Shown in pieces: positions 25,087-32,693 of a stretch of 48,549 nucleotides of DNA. The stretch lies in the NCBI RefSeq assembly GCF_024691275.1, contig NZ_JAILNU010000107.1, forward strand, positions 1-48,549, given 5' to 3'. Every line of letters begins with the position of its first letter. The stretch's first letter is position 1. The notes below the pieces were generated by a model. That model worked only from the letters and a program-made list of their open reading frames with translations. It made no database searches and was not told the DNA's origin. A program made the translations under genes and the position numbers. The DNA comes from Ruminococcus sp. GTDB lineage: Bacteria > Bacillota > Clostridia > Oscillospirales > Ruminococcaceae.

Positions 25087-26013
25087 ATGGCAACTTATAA
25101 AAGAATCACCGATCTTATCGGAAACACCCCCCTTCTCGAACTCACAAACCTCGAAAAGCTTCACGAGCTCAACGCTACTATCCTCGCTAAGCTGGAATAC
25201 TTCAATCCCGCAGGCAGCGTAAAGGACAGGATCGCTAAGGCTATGATCGACGATGCAGAGGCTAAGGGCATTCTCCGCGAAGGAAGCGTTATCATCGAAC
25301 CTACCAGCGGTAATACAGGTATCGGTCTTGCTGCCGTTGCAGCTTCAAGAGGCTATCGCCTTATAATCACTATGCCCGAGACCATGAGCATCGAGCGCCG
25401 CAACCTTATGAAGGCTTATGGTGCTGAACTCGTTCTTACAGAAGGCTCAAAGGGCATGAAGGGCGCTATCGCAAAGGCCGAGGAGCTTGCTCAGGAGATC
25501 GAGGGCAGCTTTATCCCTTCTCAGTTCACCAACCCTGCCAACCCCGCTATCCACGAAAAGACTACAGGTGTTGAAATATGGGATGATACAAACGGCAAGG
25601 TAGACATCTTCGTTGCAGGTGTCGGCACAGGCGGTACTCTCAGCGGTACAGGCGCTTACCTCAAGTCAAAGAACCCTGACGTTAAGGTCGTTGCCGTTGA
25701 ACCGCTCAATTCTCCTGTTCTTTCACAGGGCACAGCAGGCCCTCATAAGATACAGGGTATCGGTGCAGGTTTTGTTCCCGCAACTCTCAACACAAAGATA
25801 TACGATGAGATCATCACTGTATCCAATGAAGACGCTTTTGAAACAGGCAGAAGCATCGTAAGAAACGACGGTGTTCTCGTTGGTATCTCATCAGGCGCAG
25901 CTGTATGGGCTGCTATACAGCTTGCAAAGCGTCCCGAAAACAAGGGCAAGACTATCGTAGCACTTCTACCTGATACAGGCGAGCGCTATCTCTCCACACC
26001 TATGTTTGAATAA
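25087..26013 (+). CDS. cysK: cysteine synthase (O-acetylserine sulfhydrylase)
   Basis: A 308-residue PLP enzyme making cysteine from O-acetylserine and sulphide. Lys in [14 protein letters not shown] binds [14 protein letters not shown] is the substrate loop, [12 protein letters not shown] the phosphate-binding glycine loop, and [15 protein letters not shown] the typical C-terminus. AAGGAG precedes the ATG. It is convergent with an Rrf2-family gene; in Bacillus the Rrf2-type repressor CymR works in complex with CysK, so a comparable partnership is possible here. Confidence 0.96.
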   Translation: MATYKRITDLIGNTPLLELTNLEKLHELNATILAKLEYFNPAGSVKDRIAKAMIDDAEAKGILREGSVIIEPTSGNTGIGLAAVAASRGYRLIITMPETMSIERRNLMKAYGAELVLTEGSKGMKGAIAKAEELAQEIEGSFIPSQFTNPANPAIHEKTTGVEIWDDTNGKVDIFVAGVGTGGTLSGTGAYLKSKNPDVKVVAVEPLNSPVLSQGTAGPHKIQGIGAGFVPATLNTKIYDEIITVSNEDAFETGRSIVRNDGVLVGISSGAAVWAAIQLAKRPENKGKTIVALLPDTGERYLSTPMFE

Positions 26014-26040
26014 TTACATCTCACAAATATACTACACCGC

Positions 26041-26068
26041 AAAAGCCAGTCACTAAGGACTGGCTTTT
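26041..26068. terminator. bidirectional terminator between cysK and the Rrf2 gene
   Basis: Perfect 11-bp stem AAAAGCCAGTC/GACTGGCTTTT with a 6-base loop. T-runs follow on the plus strand and a shorter one on the minus strand, so it can serve both convergent genes. Confidence 0.85.
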
Positions 26069-26073
26069 CTCCT

Positions 26074-26505
26074 TTATATGCAGTAATCTCCGCCGTTTGT
26101 GCCGTGCTCGATTATATCTTGAAGTGTTACGCTGTCAAGATAATCCCTGATAGTTTTGTAAAGTCCTTCCCACACGAAAAGTGTTGAGCACTCACCTACT
26201 CTCGGACATTCATTCGGCTCAAACTCAAGACATGATACAGGTGCGATGCTGCCCTCTGTAGCTCTGAGTACATCACCGACTGTCAGCTCATCAGCCTTGC
26301 CTGCAAGCATATATCCGCCCTTATTTCCGCGGTTCGTTCTGAGAAGTCCCGTTTTATTCAGCAGTGGTACTATCTGTTCAAGATATTTCTTAGAAATATT
26401 CTGTCGCTCCGCTATATCCTTCAGTGATACATAACCTTCGTCCTGATGAAGCGCAAGATCATACAGCATTCTGAGTGCATATCTTCCTTTCGTTGATATC
26501 TTCAA
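26074..26505 (-). CDS. Rrf2-family transcriptional regulator (CymR/IscR-like)
   Basis: A 143-residue winged-helix regulator: MKISTKGRYALRMLYDLALHQ, LKDIAERQNISKKYLEQIVPLLNKTGLL and TNRGNKGGYMLAG form the Rrf2 DNA-binding region. C-terminal cysteines (CLEFEPNECPRVGEC) match the spacing of IscR-type cluster ligands, so an Fe-S form cannot be excluded. The start TTG at 26505 is preferred since AAAGGAA lies nine bases upstream and the family begins there; a GTG at 26514 is too close to that site. Context beside cysK favours sulphur control. Confidence 0.88.
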   Translation of the reverse strand: MKISTKGRYALRMLYDLALHQDEGYVSLKDIAERQNISKKYLEQIVPLLNKTGLLRTNRGNKGGYMLAGKADELTVGDVLRATEGSIAPVSCLEFEPNECPRVGECSTLFVWEGLYKTIRDYLDSVTLQDIIEHGTNGGDYCI

Positions 26506-26546
26506 TTTGTACACTTCCTTTCAAGTGATGCCGTCAATAATATATT

Positions 26547-26575
26547 ATTATACCATAGGACTAATATGTTTTCAA
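26547..26575 (-). promoter_or_regulatory. promoter of the Rrf2 gene
   Basis: On the minus strand TTGAAA (26570-26575), spacer 17, TATAAT (26547-26552). AT-rich dyads overlap the -10 region and could be an autoregulatory site. Confidence 0.7.
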
Positions 26576-26626
26576 GTGCTGATATTCAATTTTTTTAAAA
26601 TTCCCCTTTTCTTTCGGACAGTACAA

Positions 26627-26749
26627 GTATTTAGATAATTTTCTAAATACCTCTTGACAAAACTGAAAAATGTTGCTATAATGTATTTAGACGGATATCA
26701 AAATACCGCCTTTATTAAGACTAAGTATTTAGACGATCATCAAAATAAA
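26627..26749 (+). promoter_or_regulatory. operator-like repeats around the sdpR-like promoter
   Basis: A perfect inverted repeat GTATTTAGA/TCTAAATAC with a 6-base spacer lies at 26627-26650. Two direct repeats of the form GTATTTAGACG...ATCAAAATA lie at about 26683-26705 and 26725-26746. They flank the promoter on both sides. The ArsR-type protein encoded immediately downstream is the natural candidate to bind them. Confidence 0.7.
26654..26682 (+). promoter_or_regulatory. consensus promoter of the sdpR/sdpI-like operon
   Basis: TTGACA, 17-base spacer, TATAAT, both perfect. It starts four bases after the inverted repeat and is followed by the two direct repeats. Confidence 0.88.
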
Positions 26750-26763
26750 AGAAAGGAGAAGCT

Positions 26764-27030
26764 ATGAAAGACTTCTGGAATGCTATGGCAGACCCTACGC
26801 GGCGCGAGATAATCTCACTGTTGCAAAAGCACGACATGACCGCAGGTGAGATATCCGAAAAATTCGACGTTTCTAACGCCACTATATCACATCACCTGAA
26901 AATACTCCGAGAAGCTGAACTCATAACCTCGGAAAAAGTTAAGCAGACGATCACATACAGTCTCAATATGACTGTATTTCAGGAATTTCTTGCAGGTATA
27001 GCTGCGAAATTCGGAAAAGGAGGAGAATAA
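26764..27030 (+). CDS. ArsR-family repressor, SdpR-like
   Basis: An 88-residue winged helix-turn-helix protein: MADPTRREIISLLQKHDMTAGEISEKF and VSNATISHHLKILREAELI are the ArsR core. It lacks the paired Cys/His metal ligands, as does SdpR. AAAGGAG precedes the ATG, and the next gene (SdpI-like) begins one base after its stop. In Bacillus SdpR represses the sdpRI operon and is relieved through SdpI; the same logic is inferred here. Confidence 0.88.
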   Translation: MKDFWNAMADPTRREIISLLQKHDMTAGEISEKFDVSNATISHHLKILREAELITSEKVKQTITYSLNMTVFQEFLAGIAAKFGKGGE

Positions 27031-27031
27031 T

Positions 27032-27709
27032 ATGAAAAATTTGCAGAACGCTAAAACTTTCAACATCGCATCGCTCGCAGTAAGCTTTGTCAACATAGCT
27101 GCTGCTGTTTTCGCAGTATCACGTCTTCCCGAAAAAGTTCCCACACACTTTGACTTCAATGGAGTATGCAACAGTTTCGGCTCTCGCTGGGGATTGATGT
27201 TCATTGCCTTTATCCCACTGCTGCTCAATTTCATATTCATGCTGACAGCTCGCCTTATCAATGCTAAACAGCCTAAGCTTATCGCTTTGACGAGCTTCGT
27301 GATATCAGTTTTTTTCGCTGCTGAGTTCTGGCTTATATATATGGTATCATCAAGCGGCGTACAGCTCGGCGACAAGCTCGAAAGGCAGCCCGCTATTACA
27401 ATATTGCCTATGATGATGTCAGCATTGTTCATAGTCCTCGGAAACTACACTCCCATCATAGCTCCGAATAAATTCCTCGGACTGCGTGTAAAATGGACTC
27501 TCCAAAACCCTCAGTGCTGGAAGATCACACACAGATTCATGGGAAAAGTAATGGTCGTTACAGGACTTATCACAGCCTTACTCAGTGTTATTTCATATGC
27601 ATTCACGGAAGCAGGTTTTGCCACTGAATTCATATTAACATTCGTTATGATAGCTGTTAGTATATTTATCCCCACTATTTTTGCTTACAATCACCGCAAC
27701 GACAATTAG
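27032..27709 (+). CDS. SdpI-family membrane protein
   Basis: A 225-residue membrane protein with about six segments. The N-terminal DUF1648 part is LPEKVPTHFDFNGVCNSFGS; the C-terminal SdpI part is NKFLGLRVKWTLQNPQCWKITHRFMGK. In Bacillus SdpI gives immunity to the SdpC toxin and sequesters SdpR. No sdpC-like gene is nearby, so it may protect against a toxin of another strain or have a general envelope role. Confidence 0.88.
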   Translation: MKNLQNAKTFNIASLAVSFVNIAAAVFAVSRLPEKVPTHFDFNGVCNSFGSRWGLMFIAFIPLLLNFIFMLTARLINAKQPKLIALTSFVISVFFAAEFWLIYMVSSSGVQLGDKLERQPAITILPMMMSALFIVLGNYTPIIAPNKFLGLRVKWTLQNPQCWKITHRFMGKVMVVTGLITALLSVISYAFTEAGFATEFILTFVMIAVSIFIPTIFAYNHRNDN

Positions 27710-27816
27710 TGTAACAATTGCTGCTGCTTTTAGTACAAAATAGTGAAATTATGTCCTAATTATTAACTCCTGACTGTAATATTTTACGATTTTTTTACAG
27801 AACGATTACTAATTTA

Positions 27817-27845
27817 TTGCAATTTGGATTTTAATGTGTTATAAT
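27817..27845 (+). promoter_or_regulatory. promoter of the first cohesin-dockerin gene
   Basis: TTGCAA, 17-base spacer, TATAAT. The start codon is about 38 bases downstream of the -10 region. Confidence 0.8.
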
Positions 27846-27883
27846 GTCCCTGCAAAAATCTTTTATCTTTGGAGGGAAAAACT

Positions 27884-28765
27884 ATGAAAAATCTGTTCGC
27901 AAAAATCATCTCATTCACAACGGCAGTATCATTACTGTTCGTATCCACCACCACACAAGTCTTTGCAGCAGGTAAAGCCCTGGGCGACGAATACGACCTC
28001 AGCGAACTTGACCTCTCGAAGGCTCAGACCACCCCAGTCATTACCATAAGCCAAGAAGAGATCCCTTATGAAGAAGCTATCTCAAATCCTGTAAGGACTG
28101 TCAGTGTCTCTATCTCGGGCGCTCAGAAAGCTTATGCTAATGCAGGCTTCACCATCAGATTTGATGACAGGCTCACGCTCATAAAAGATGAAGATGACGA
28201 GCTCGCTGTTCCCGGAAAAGCTCTGAGATCATGTCACTCTATGTTCTGTCATGATACCGATCACGGTTTCAGAGCGATCGTAGCATCTCCTGATAACGTT
28301 GGCCGTGACGGAGAAATGTTCAGCTTCACTGTAAAGCTCCCCGACAATATCAGCGATAAGGGGGGTACATTCCCTATCGAGCTCTACTACAACAAGGAGA
28401 ACGACCTTTTCACCAACATTGATGTTGATGACAACAGCAAGCTCATGGAAGCATCACTGTTCTCACAGGGTATCGAACAGGGCTTCATCAAAGTACAGCC
28501 CAAAACTTCACAGCCTATCGGCGATACCAACAACGACGGCAAAATAGATTCTCTTGATGCTACAAGAATACTTCTGCTGGTAGCTCATATCTCCGCAGGC
28601 GGTCAGGTCTCGGATATGATGATCGCTATCTTCGACGTAAACGGCGACAAAATAGTTGATTCTCTTGACGCTTCAGCTATCATCGCTTATACACTTTTCA
28701 GTTCGCTTAATAATTACGCAACCCCGTTTTTAGATTTCCTTAAAGCAACGGGCATAAGAAAATAA
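27884..28765 (+). CDS. secreted cohesin-dockerin adaptor, copy 1
   Basis: A 293-residue secreted protein. Signal peptide ends near TTQVFAAG (about 28). Residues about 32-205 form a cohesin that aligns along its length with the ScaE-like protein at 43581: GDEYDLSELDLSKA, FTIRFDDRLTL, KDEDDELAV, DHGFRAIVA, DLFTNIDVD and FSQGIEQGF. A dockerin follows directly, with DTNNDGKIDSLDAT and DVNGDKIVDSLDAS, then an extra tail ending FLKATGIRK. It is probably a soluble adaptor. No Thr linker is present, unlike copy 2. Start chosen by GGAGG; a TTG five codons upstream overlaps that site. Confidence 0.88.
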   Translation: MKNLFAKIISFTTAVSLLFVSTTTQVFAAGKALGDEYDLSELDLSKAQTTPVITISQEEIPYEEAISNPVRTVSVSISGAQKAYANAGFTIRFDDRLTLIKDEDDELAVPGKALRSCHSMFCHDTDHGFRAIVASPDNVGRDGEMFSFTVKLPDNISDKGGTFPIELYYNKENDLFTNIDVDDNSKLMEASLFSQGIEQGFIKVQPKTSQPIGDTNNDGKIDSLDATRILLLVAHISAGGQVSDMMIAIFDVNGDKIVDSLDASAIIAYTLFSSLNNYATPFLDFLKATGIRK

Positions 28766-28780
28766 AACAGTTTTTTACGG

Positions 28781-28809
28781 TTGAAACGAGCAGCACTTTG
28801 TGATATAAT
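28781..28809 (+). promoter_or_regulatory. promoter of the second cohesin-dockerin gene
   Basis: TTGAAA, 17-base spacer, TATAAT, between the two tandem genes, so copy 2 can be expressed on its own. Confidence 0.75.
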
Positions 28810-28857
28810 ATTACCAACAGCATTAATTACTGTATTATTATTCATGGAGGAACTAAT

Positions 28858-29814
28858 ATGAAAAATAGCCTAAAACGTATCATCGCTGCGATATCAGCAG
28901 TATCCATGCTGCTCGTTTCATCATCTTTACAGGCTTTTTCAGCAGGCAAGCCCATGGGCGACGAATATGAACTTAACGGACTTGATGTCTCAAAAGCAAA
29001 AACCAAACCCACTATCTATATAAAATCGCTGAAATTATCTTACGAAGATTACGTAAACGCTCCCATGCAGAACGTATTCGTCTGCATAAAAGATGCAGAA
29101 AAAGCCTATGCTACAGCAGGCTTCTCCATCAGAACCGACGAAAGGCTCACCATTGTCAAGACCGAGGACGGTGATATCGCGTCAAAAGGTCCTGCTTTAT
29201 CGCGTGTTACAGCTACTTTCGTACCTGACACCGCGCACGGTTTCAGAGCAGTGATCGCAGGTTCTCAGGATCTTGGCAAAGACGGCGTGATGTTCAACTT
29301 TAAGGTAAAGCTGCCCGACGATCTGAAACAAGGCGGAAAATTTCCTATAAATATATACTACAATAAGAATTCCGATCTTTTCACAAATGCTTTAATGGAC
29401 GAGGACGGACAGCTCATGGAAGCATGGGTGTTCACACAAGGCATTGAACAGGGATATATCGAAGTTGATCCACAAATGATCGACACCACAAGCACTGCGC
29501 CAAAAACTACTGCATCAGCTACAACTTCTACTGTAACAACTACCACAGCAGCACCTTCATACACACTCGGAGATGCTAACAATGACGGAAAAACAGATTC
29601 CGTTGACGCTTCAAATATTCTCAGGAAGTTCGCTGCTCTCTCCACAGGAGGAACAGCGACCGAAAACGAGATCGCTGTTTGCGACGTAAACGCCGACGGC
29701 AAGATAGATTCCGTTGATGCATCGGCAGTTCTTGCTTATTATGCTCTTTTTTCTTCAAACCAGACCGACAAGAGCTTTACAGAATACCTGAAAGAAAAAG
29801 GCATAAGAAAATGA
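28858..29814 (+). CDS. secreted cohesin-dockerin adaptor, copy 2
   Basis: A 318-residue paralog of copy 1. Signal peptide to about residue 29 (LQAFSAG). The cohesin (about 32-205) shares GDEYELNGLDVSKA, FSIRTDERLTIV, HGFRAVIAG, KDGVMFNFKVKLPDD, DEDGQLMEAWVFTQGIEQGYI with copy 1 and with ScaE, where the ending is EGQLMQAYVFTQGIVQGGI. A short Thr/Ala linker leads to a dockerin with DANNDGKTDSVDAS and DVNADGKIDSVDAS and a tail YLKEKGIRK. The DSVDAS helices match the dockerin esterase at 19503, while copy 1 has DSLDAT, so the partners may differ. GGAGG precedes the ATG. Confidence 0.9.
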   Translation: MKNSLKRIIAAISAVSMLLVSSSLQAFSAGKPMGDEYELNGLDVSKAKTKPTIYIKSLKLSYEDYVNAPMQNVFVCIKDAEKAYATAGFSIRTDERLTIVKTEDGDIASKGPALSRVTATFVPDTAHGFRAVIAGSQDLGKDGVMFNFKVKLPDDLKQGGKFPINIYYNKNSDLFTNALMDEDGQLMEAWVFTQGIEQGYIEVDPQMIDTTSTAPKTTASATTSTVTTTTAAPSYTLGDANNDGKTDSVDASNILRKFAALSTGGTATENEIAVCDVNADGKIDSVDASAVLAYYALFSSNQTDKSFTEYLKEKGIRK

Positions 29815-29923
29815 AAAAAGCTGCACTATAAGCTTGGTGCTTATACAGAAGTTTTTACGTGAGATATTGAGGAAAACCCTTTTGAAGAAGATTTTCTCTG
29901 TATTTCTTCAAGACCGTTATTTC

Positions 29924-29984
29924 ATTTTTTCTATGATAAAGCCCCTTTGTATTAATTACAAAGGGGCTTTATCATAGAAAAAAT
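29924..29984. terminator. long perfect inverted repeat, probable bidirectional terminator
   Basis: The arms are 27 bp and perfectly complementary, with a 7-base loop. The outer parts are T-run (left) and A-run (right), and the core is AAAGCCCCTTTGT. It could terminate transcription from both sides. The length and perfection are unusual for a simple terminator. Confidence 0.7.
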
Positions 29985-29997
29985 CAGCTAAAAGTCT

Positions 29998-30112
29998 TTG
30001 GAAAGGGGTACGGGGGTGACTCCCCGCAGTGTGGGGAGATGTCACGCAGTGACAGAGGGGAACGCCTCGGTCAGAGGAACCTTTCCTCAGAAAGGTTCCA
30101 CCCGATTATTTC
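29998..30112. repeat. hairpin-rich intergenic repeat
   Basis: A GC-rich island in AT-rich surroundings with nested hairpins: CTCCCCGCAGTGTGGGGAG, TGTCACGCAGTGACA and AACCTTTCCTCAGAAAGGTT. Similar 'GGGGAGATGTCACGCAGTGA' strings are familiar to me as dispersed repeats in Clostridia genomes; only one copy is seen here. Confidence 0.5.
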
Positions 30113-30153
30113 GTGTAAAGTTTCTATATGAGTACTCCGCTTAAATGCAGCTT

Positions 30154-30777
30154 TTATTTTACGATATCATCAGAAGGAGCCTGAATGTCATCAGCAGTTA
30201 TTTCATACTTGATAACTGTCTCCTTATTATTCGGGTCATCTCCCGTAGGATAGAAGCTCACTTCAAAGCTGTTGGCATTTTCCTCAAGCTTGAAGCCGCC
30301 TACCAAACCGCTGAACTGTCCGTTTGACGGGATATCGAACGGGTCTACATAATACTTGTCTTCAGCGAAATGGCTCTTTGCATAAAGCTGAGTCTGTACA
30401 TCCGAGTAGATATCTCCCTCAGGTATAGTAATATAGAAGTTATTTATTGTGCTGAGGCTGTACGCATTTGCAGTATTGTTCTTGAGCGTGATATCGAAAT
30501 ATATGAACTTCTTTTCATTATCACGCACTCCTGCATCAATAACAGAATTGAGTGTGAAAACAGTGTCATTTGCTTCGACCTCTTTTCCGATCTCACCATT
30601 TATAACATTAGTGCCGATCTTTGAAAGGTCAACAGGTGAATGACTTGCTGCTGTCGGACGGGGCTCATTGTTCTCCTTCTGTGCTAATGTTTTCTTTTTA
30701 TTGCTAAGGCAGCCTGTTGAAGCAGTCGCTGCTATAAGCGCTGCGAGCAGGAGCCCTGAAAGTCTTCTTGTTTTCAT
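30154..30777 (-). CDS. lipoprotein with DUF4352-like domain
   Basis: A 207-residue lipoprotein. The signal ends in ATASTGC (Cys about 23), a polar linker follows, and the rest is an immunoglobulin-like beta domain: NDTVFTLNSVIDAG, KKFIYFDITLKNNTANAYSLS, FSGLVGGFKLEENANSFEVSFYP. This is the layout of DUF4352 lipoproteins, of unknown role, often found in Firmicutes envelopes. It has its own promoter inside the 3' end of the upstream region. Confidence 0.82.
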   Translation of the reverse strand: MKTRRLSGLLLAALIAATASTGCLSNKKKTLAQKENNEPRPTAASHSPVDLSKIGTNVINGEIGKEVEANDTVFTLNSVIDAGVRDNEKKFIYFDITLKNNTANAYSLSTINNFYITIPEGDIYSDVQTQLYAKSHFAEDKYYVDPFDIPSNGQFSGLVGGFKLEENANSFEVSFYPTGDDPNNKETVIKYEITADDIQAPSDDIVK

Positions 30778-30832
30778 TTTTTCTATCCTCCGAATAGTTT
30801 ACAAACCGATAAACGGCATTTTTATTTATATA

Positions 30833-30862
30833 AGTATACCACACATCGCAGAGGAATGTCAA
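30833..30862 (-). promoter_or_regulatory. promoter of the DUF4352-like lipoprotein gene
   Basis: On the minus strand TTGACA (30857-30862), spacer 18, TATACT (30833-30838), located just after the stop of the flippase gene. Confidence 0.75.
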
Positions 30863-30869
30863 GATATAT

Positions 30870-32492
30870 TCACGCTGATATATATTTAGTATGGCTGTCT
30901 CTCACAGATGTTCTATTATGTCTGACGGACGTAGCTATCAACACAGCAAGATACGCTCCGCCGCCGACAACTCCCGAAAGCAGAAGCCTTAAAAGCACAG
31001 AAGCATCTGTCCTACATATCAGTGACGATGCGAGATATGCAGCTCCACCGCACACAGCTCCTGCGTACAAGACCCTTATAAACGGTGCTGCACTTATCCT
31101 TATCTTTGCAGTACATATGAATACTCTCAGGGAGATCACCAGTATTATCCCGTAGCACAACGATGTGGACAATGCTGCTCCGTCCACGCCCATTATCGGG
31201 ATAAGCAGCAGATTTCCCACAAGCTTTGCCCCTGTGCCGACAAGCATTATCTTCAGGGGAGCTGTCGTCTTTCCGATAGCTTGCAGCATACTGAACAGAG
31301 GATACGACACGCACAGGAACACCATTCCAGCCATAAGGCACCGCAGAGCATTCACGCATACCGCTGCTTCATCGCTCTGCCTTGGATAGAGGAACTCCAG
31401 CACCTCGGGCGCAAACAAAAGCAGTCCCACCGCCGCAGGCACAGATATGATAACAGCCGTGAGCAGAGCCTGAACCGCTCCCTGCTCCATTGCAGAGCGG
31501 TCTTTACTCTCGTAAGCAGCAGTCATGCACGTAAGCGCTCCCTTGCCCAGCATATTCGTTACCGAGGGCACAAGATTGAACACTGTGAGTGCTATACCGG
31601 CAAACGAGCCATATATAAAATGCGGAAGCTCCTCGGCAGACACTCCTACAGGCATCGCGGCTCTGCTCCCGAAATAAGAAATGCAGCCGATCACCGTCCA
31701 CATATCTATAAGTGCAGTAAGATTCGTCACGACAGCGCTGACTCCAACAGGAAGTGCAGTCGCAGTCAACTCCTTTGCTATGGCTCTGCTGCTCATGACG
31801 TGTTTCTCTCCGCCGCAGGGTCTGCGCACAAAAAGCCGCATAATCCCAAAAAGAAGAGCCGCTCCAGCTGTTGATGCGGTCACGCCGAGTATACCTGCCG
31901 CCGCCGCAGCCGCACGTACATCGGTGACGTAAGGAAGATACCTCAGCACCACATCAGGATGGTCACAGACGTACCTGCACAGCAGAAGTCCCGCACCTGC
32001 CTTTATCACGCCCTCTGCCACCTGCGAGAAGGCTGTGGGGTACATATTGCTCATCCCCTCATAGTATCCGCGTTCCACCGCTGTTATGCAGCCAAAGAAC
32101 ACCGCAGGTGCTATCATGGCTACCGCCGCAGCCGCTTCGGGACTGTCTATGCTGTATACGCTGAACGGACGGGCAAGCAGAAGCATGAGCAGACAGCCGA
32201 GAAGTCCTGCTCCCGAAAACATCACCAGTGCCACACGCCTCACCTTCAATGCGTTGCCGTACATTCCCAGAGCCGCACTCTGAGCTGTGATACGCGCTAC
32301 AGCCGAGCTCAGACCTGTTACCGTCAGCGCATAGACAGGCATGAAAAGACTGTATGCACAACTGAAGTAGCTCATGCCTATGCCGCCGAGTATATTAGTG
32401 AGCGGTATCTTGAAAACTGCTCCCAGCAGCTTTGCCGCCGCTGCCGATATCATGAGAATTATCGAGCCTTTTATGAAATCCTGCCTCTTCAG
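30870..32492 (-). CDS. polysaccharide flippase, SpoVB/Wzx-like (MOP superfamily)
   Basis: About 540 residues with 12-14 membrane segments. The MOP pattern is seen in AAAKLLGAVFKIPLTNILGGIGMSYFSCAYSLF and AVTGLSSAVARI-like segments, with VFFGCITAVERGYYEGMSNMYPTAFSQVAE, typical of SpoVB/MurJ-group flippases that move lipid-linked sugars. The first in-frame ATG (32453) has no ribosome site. CTG at 32490-32492 gives the family N-terminus LKRQDFIKGSIIL and has GGGAGG eight bases upstream; a stop codon lies two codons before it. CTG initiation is therefore likely but rare. Confidence 0.85.
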   Translation of the reverse strand: MKRQDFIKGSIILMISAAAAKLLGAVFKIPLTNILGGIGMSYFSCAYSLFMPVYALTVTGLSSAVARITAQSAALGMYGNALKVRRVALVMFSGAGLLGCLLMLLLARPFSVYSIDSPEAAAAVAMIAPAVFFGCITAVERGYYEGMSNMYPTAFSQVAEGVIKAGAGLLLCRYVCDHPDVVLRYLPYVTDVRAAAAAAGILGVTASTAGAALLFGIMRLFVRRPCGGEKHVMSSRAIAKELTATALPVGVSAVVTNLTALIDMWTVIGCISYFGSRAAMPVGVSAEELPHFIYGSFAGIALTVFNLVPSVTNMLGKGALTCMTAAYESKDRSAMEQGAVQALLTAVIISVPAAVGLLLFAPEVLEFLYPRQSDEAAVCVNALRCLMAGMVFLCVSYPLFSMLQAIGKTTAPLKIMLVGTGAKLVGNLLLIPIMGVDGAALSTSLCYGIILVISLRVFICTAKIRISAAPFIRVLYAGAVCGGAAYLASSLICRTDASVLLRLLLSGVVGGGAYLAVLIATSVRHNRTSVRDSHTKYISA

Positions 32493-32693
32493 TACTTATC
32501 CCTCCCGAACCTGTCTTTATGCATAAAAGAAAATAACATTTTCACAAAAATATATGTTGCAGAAATCTGATTTATGTGTTATAATATATAAGATAAGCTA
32601 ACTGCAAACTATACACAGCTCGCTCCTGCCATTCCATGCGGCAGGACAAGCACAATAAATAATCAACAAACAGACGAAAGGCTGGTTTTTATC

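Larger units (their letters stand above)
29815..30153. other. intergenic stretch after the adaptor genes
   Basis: It holds a 27-bp perfect inverted repeat (29924-29984) and a hairpin-rich repeat (29998-30112), listed separately. The first 100 bases show nothing recognisable, and no coding potential is evident. Confidence 0.6.

Noticed and set aside
26764..27709. Complete SdpABC toxin system
   Set aside because: Only regulator and immunity-like genes are present; no sdpA, sdpB or sdpC candidates lie within several kilobases.
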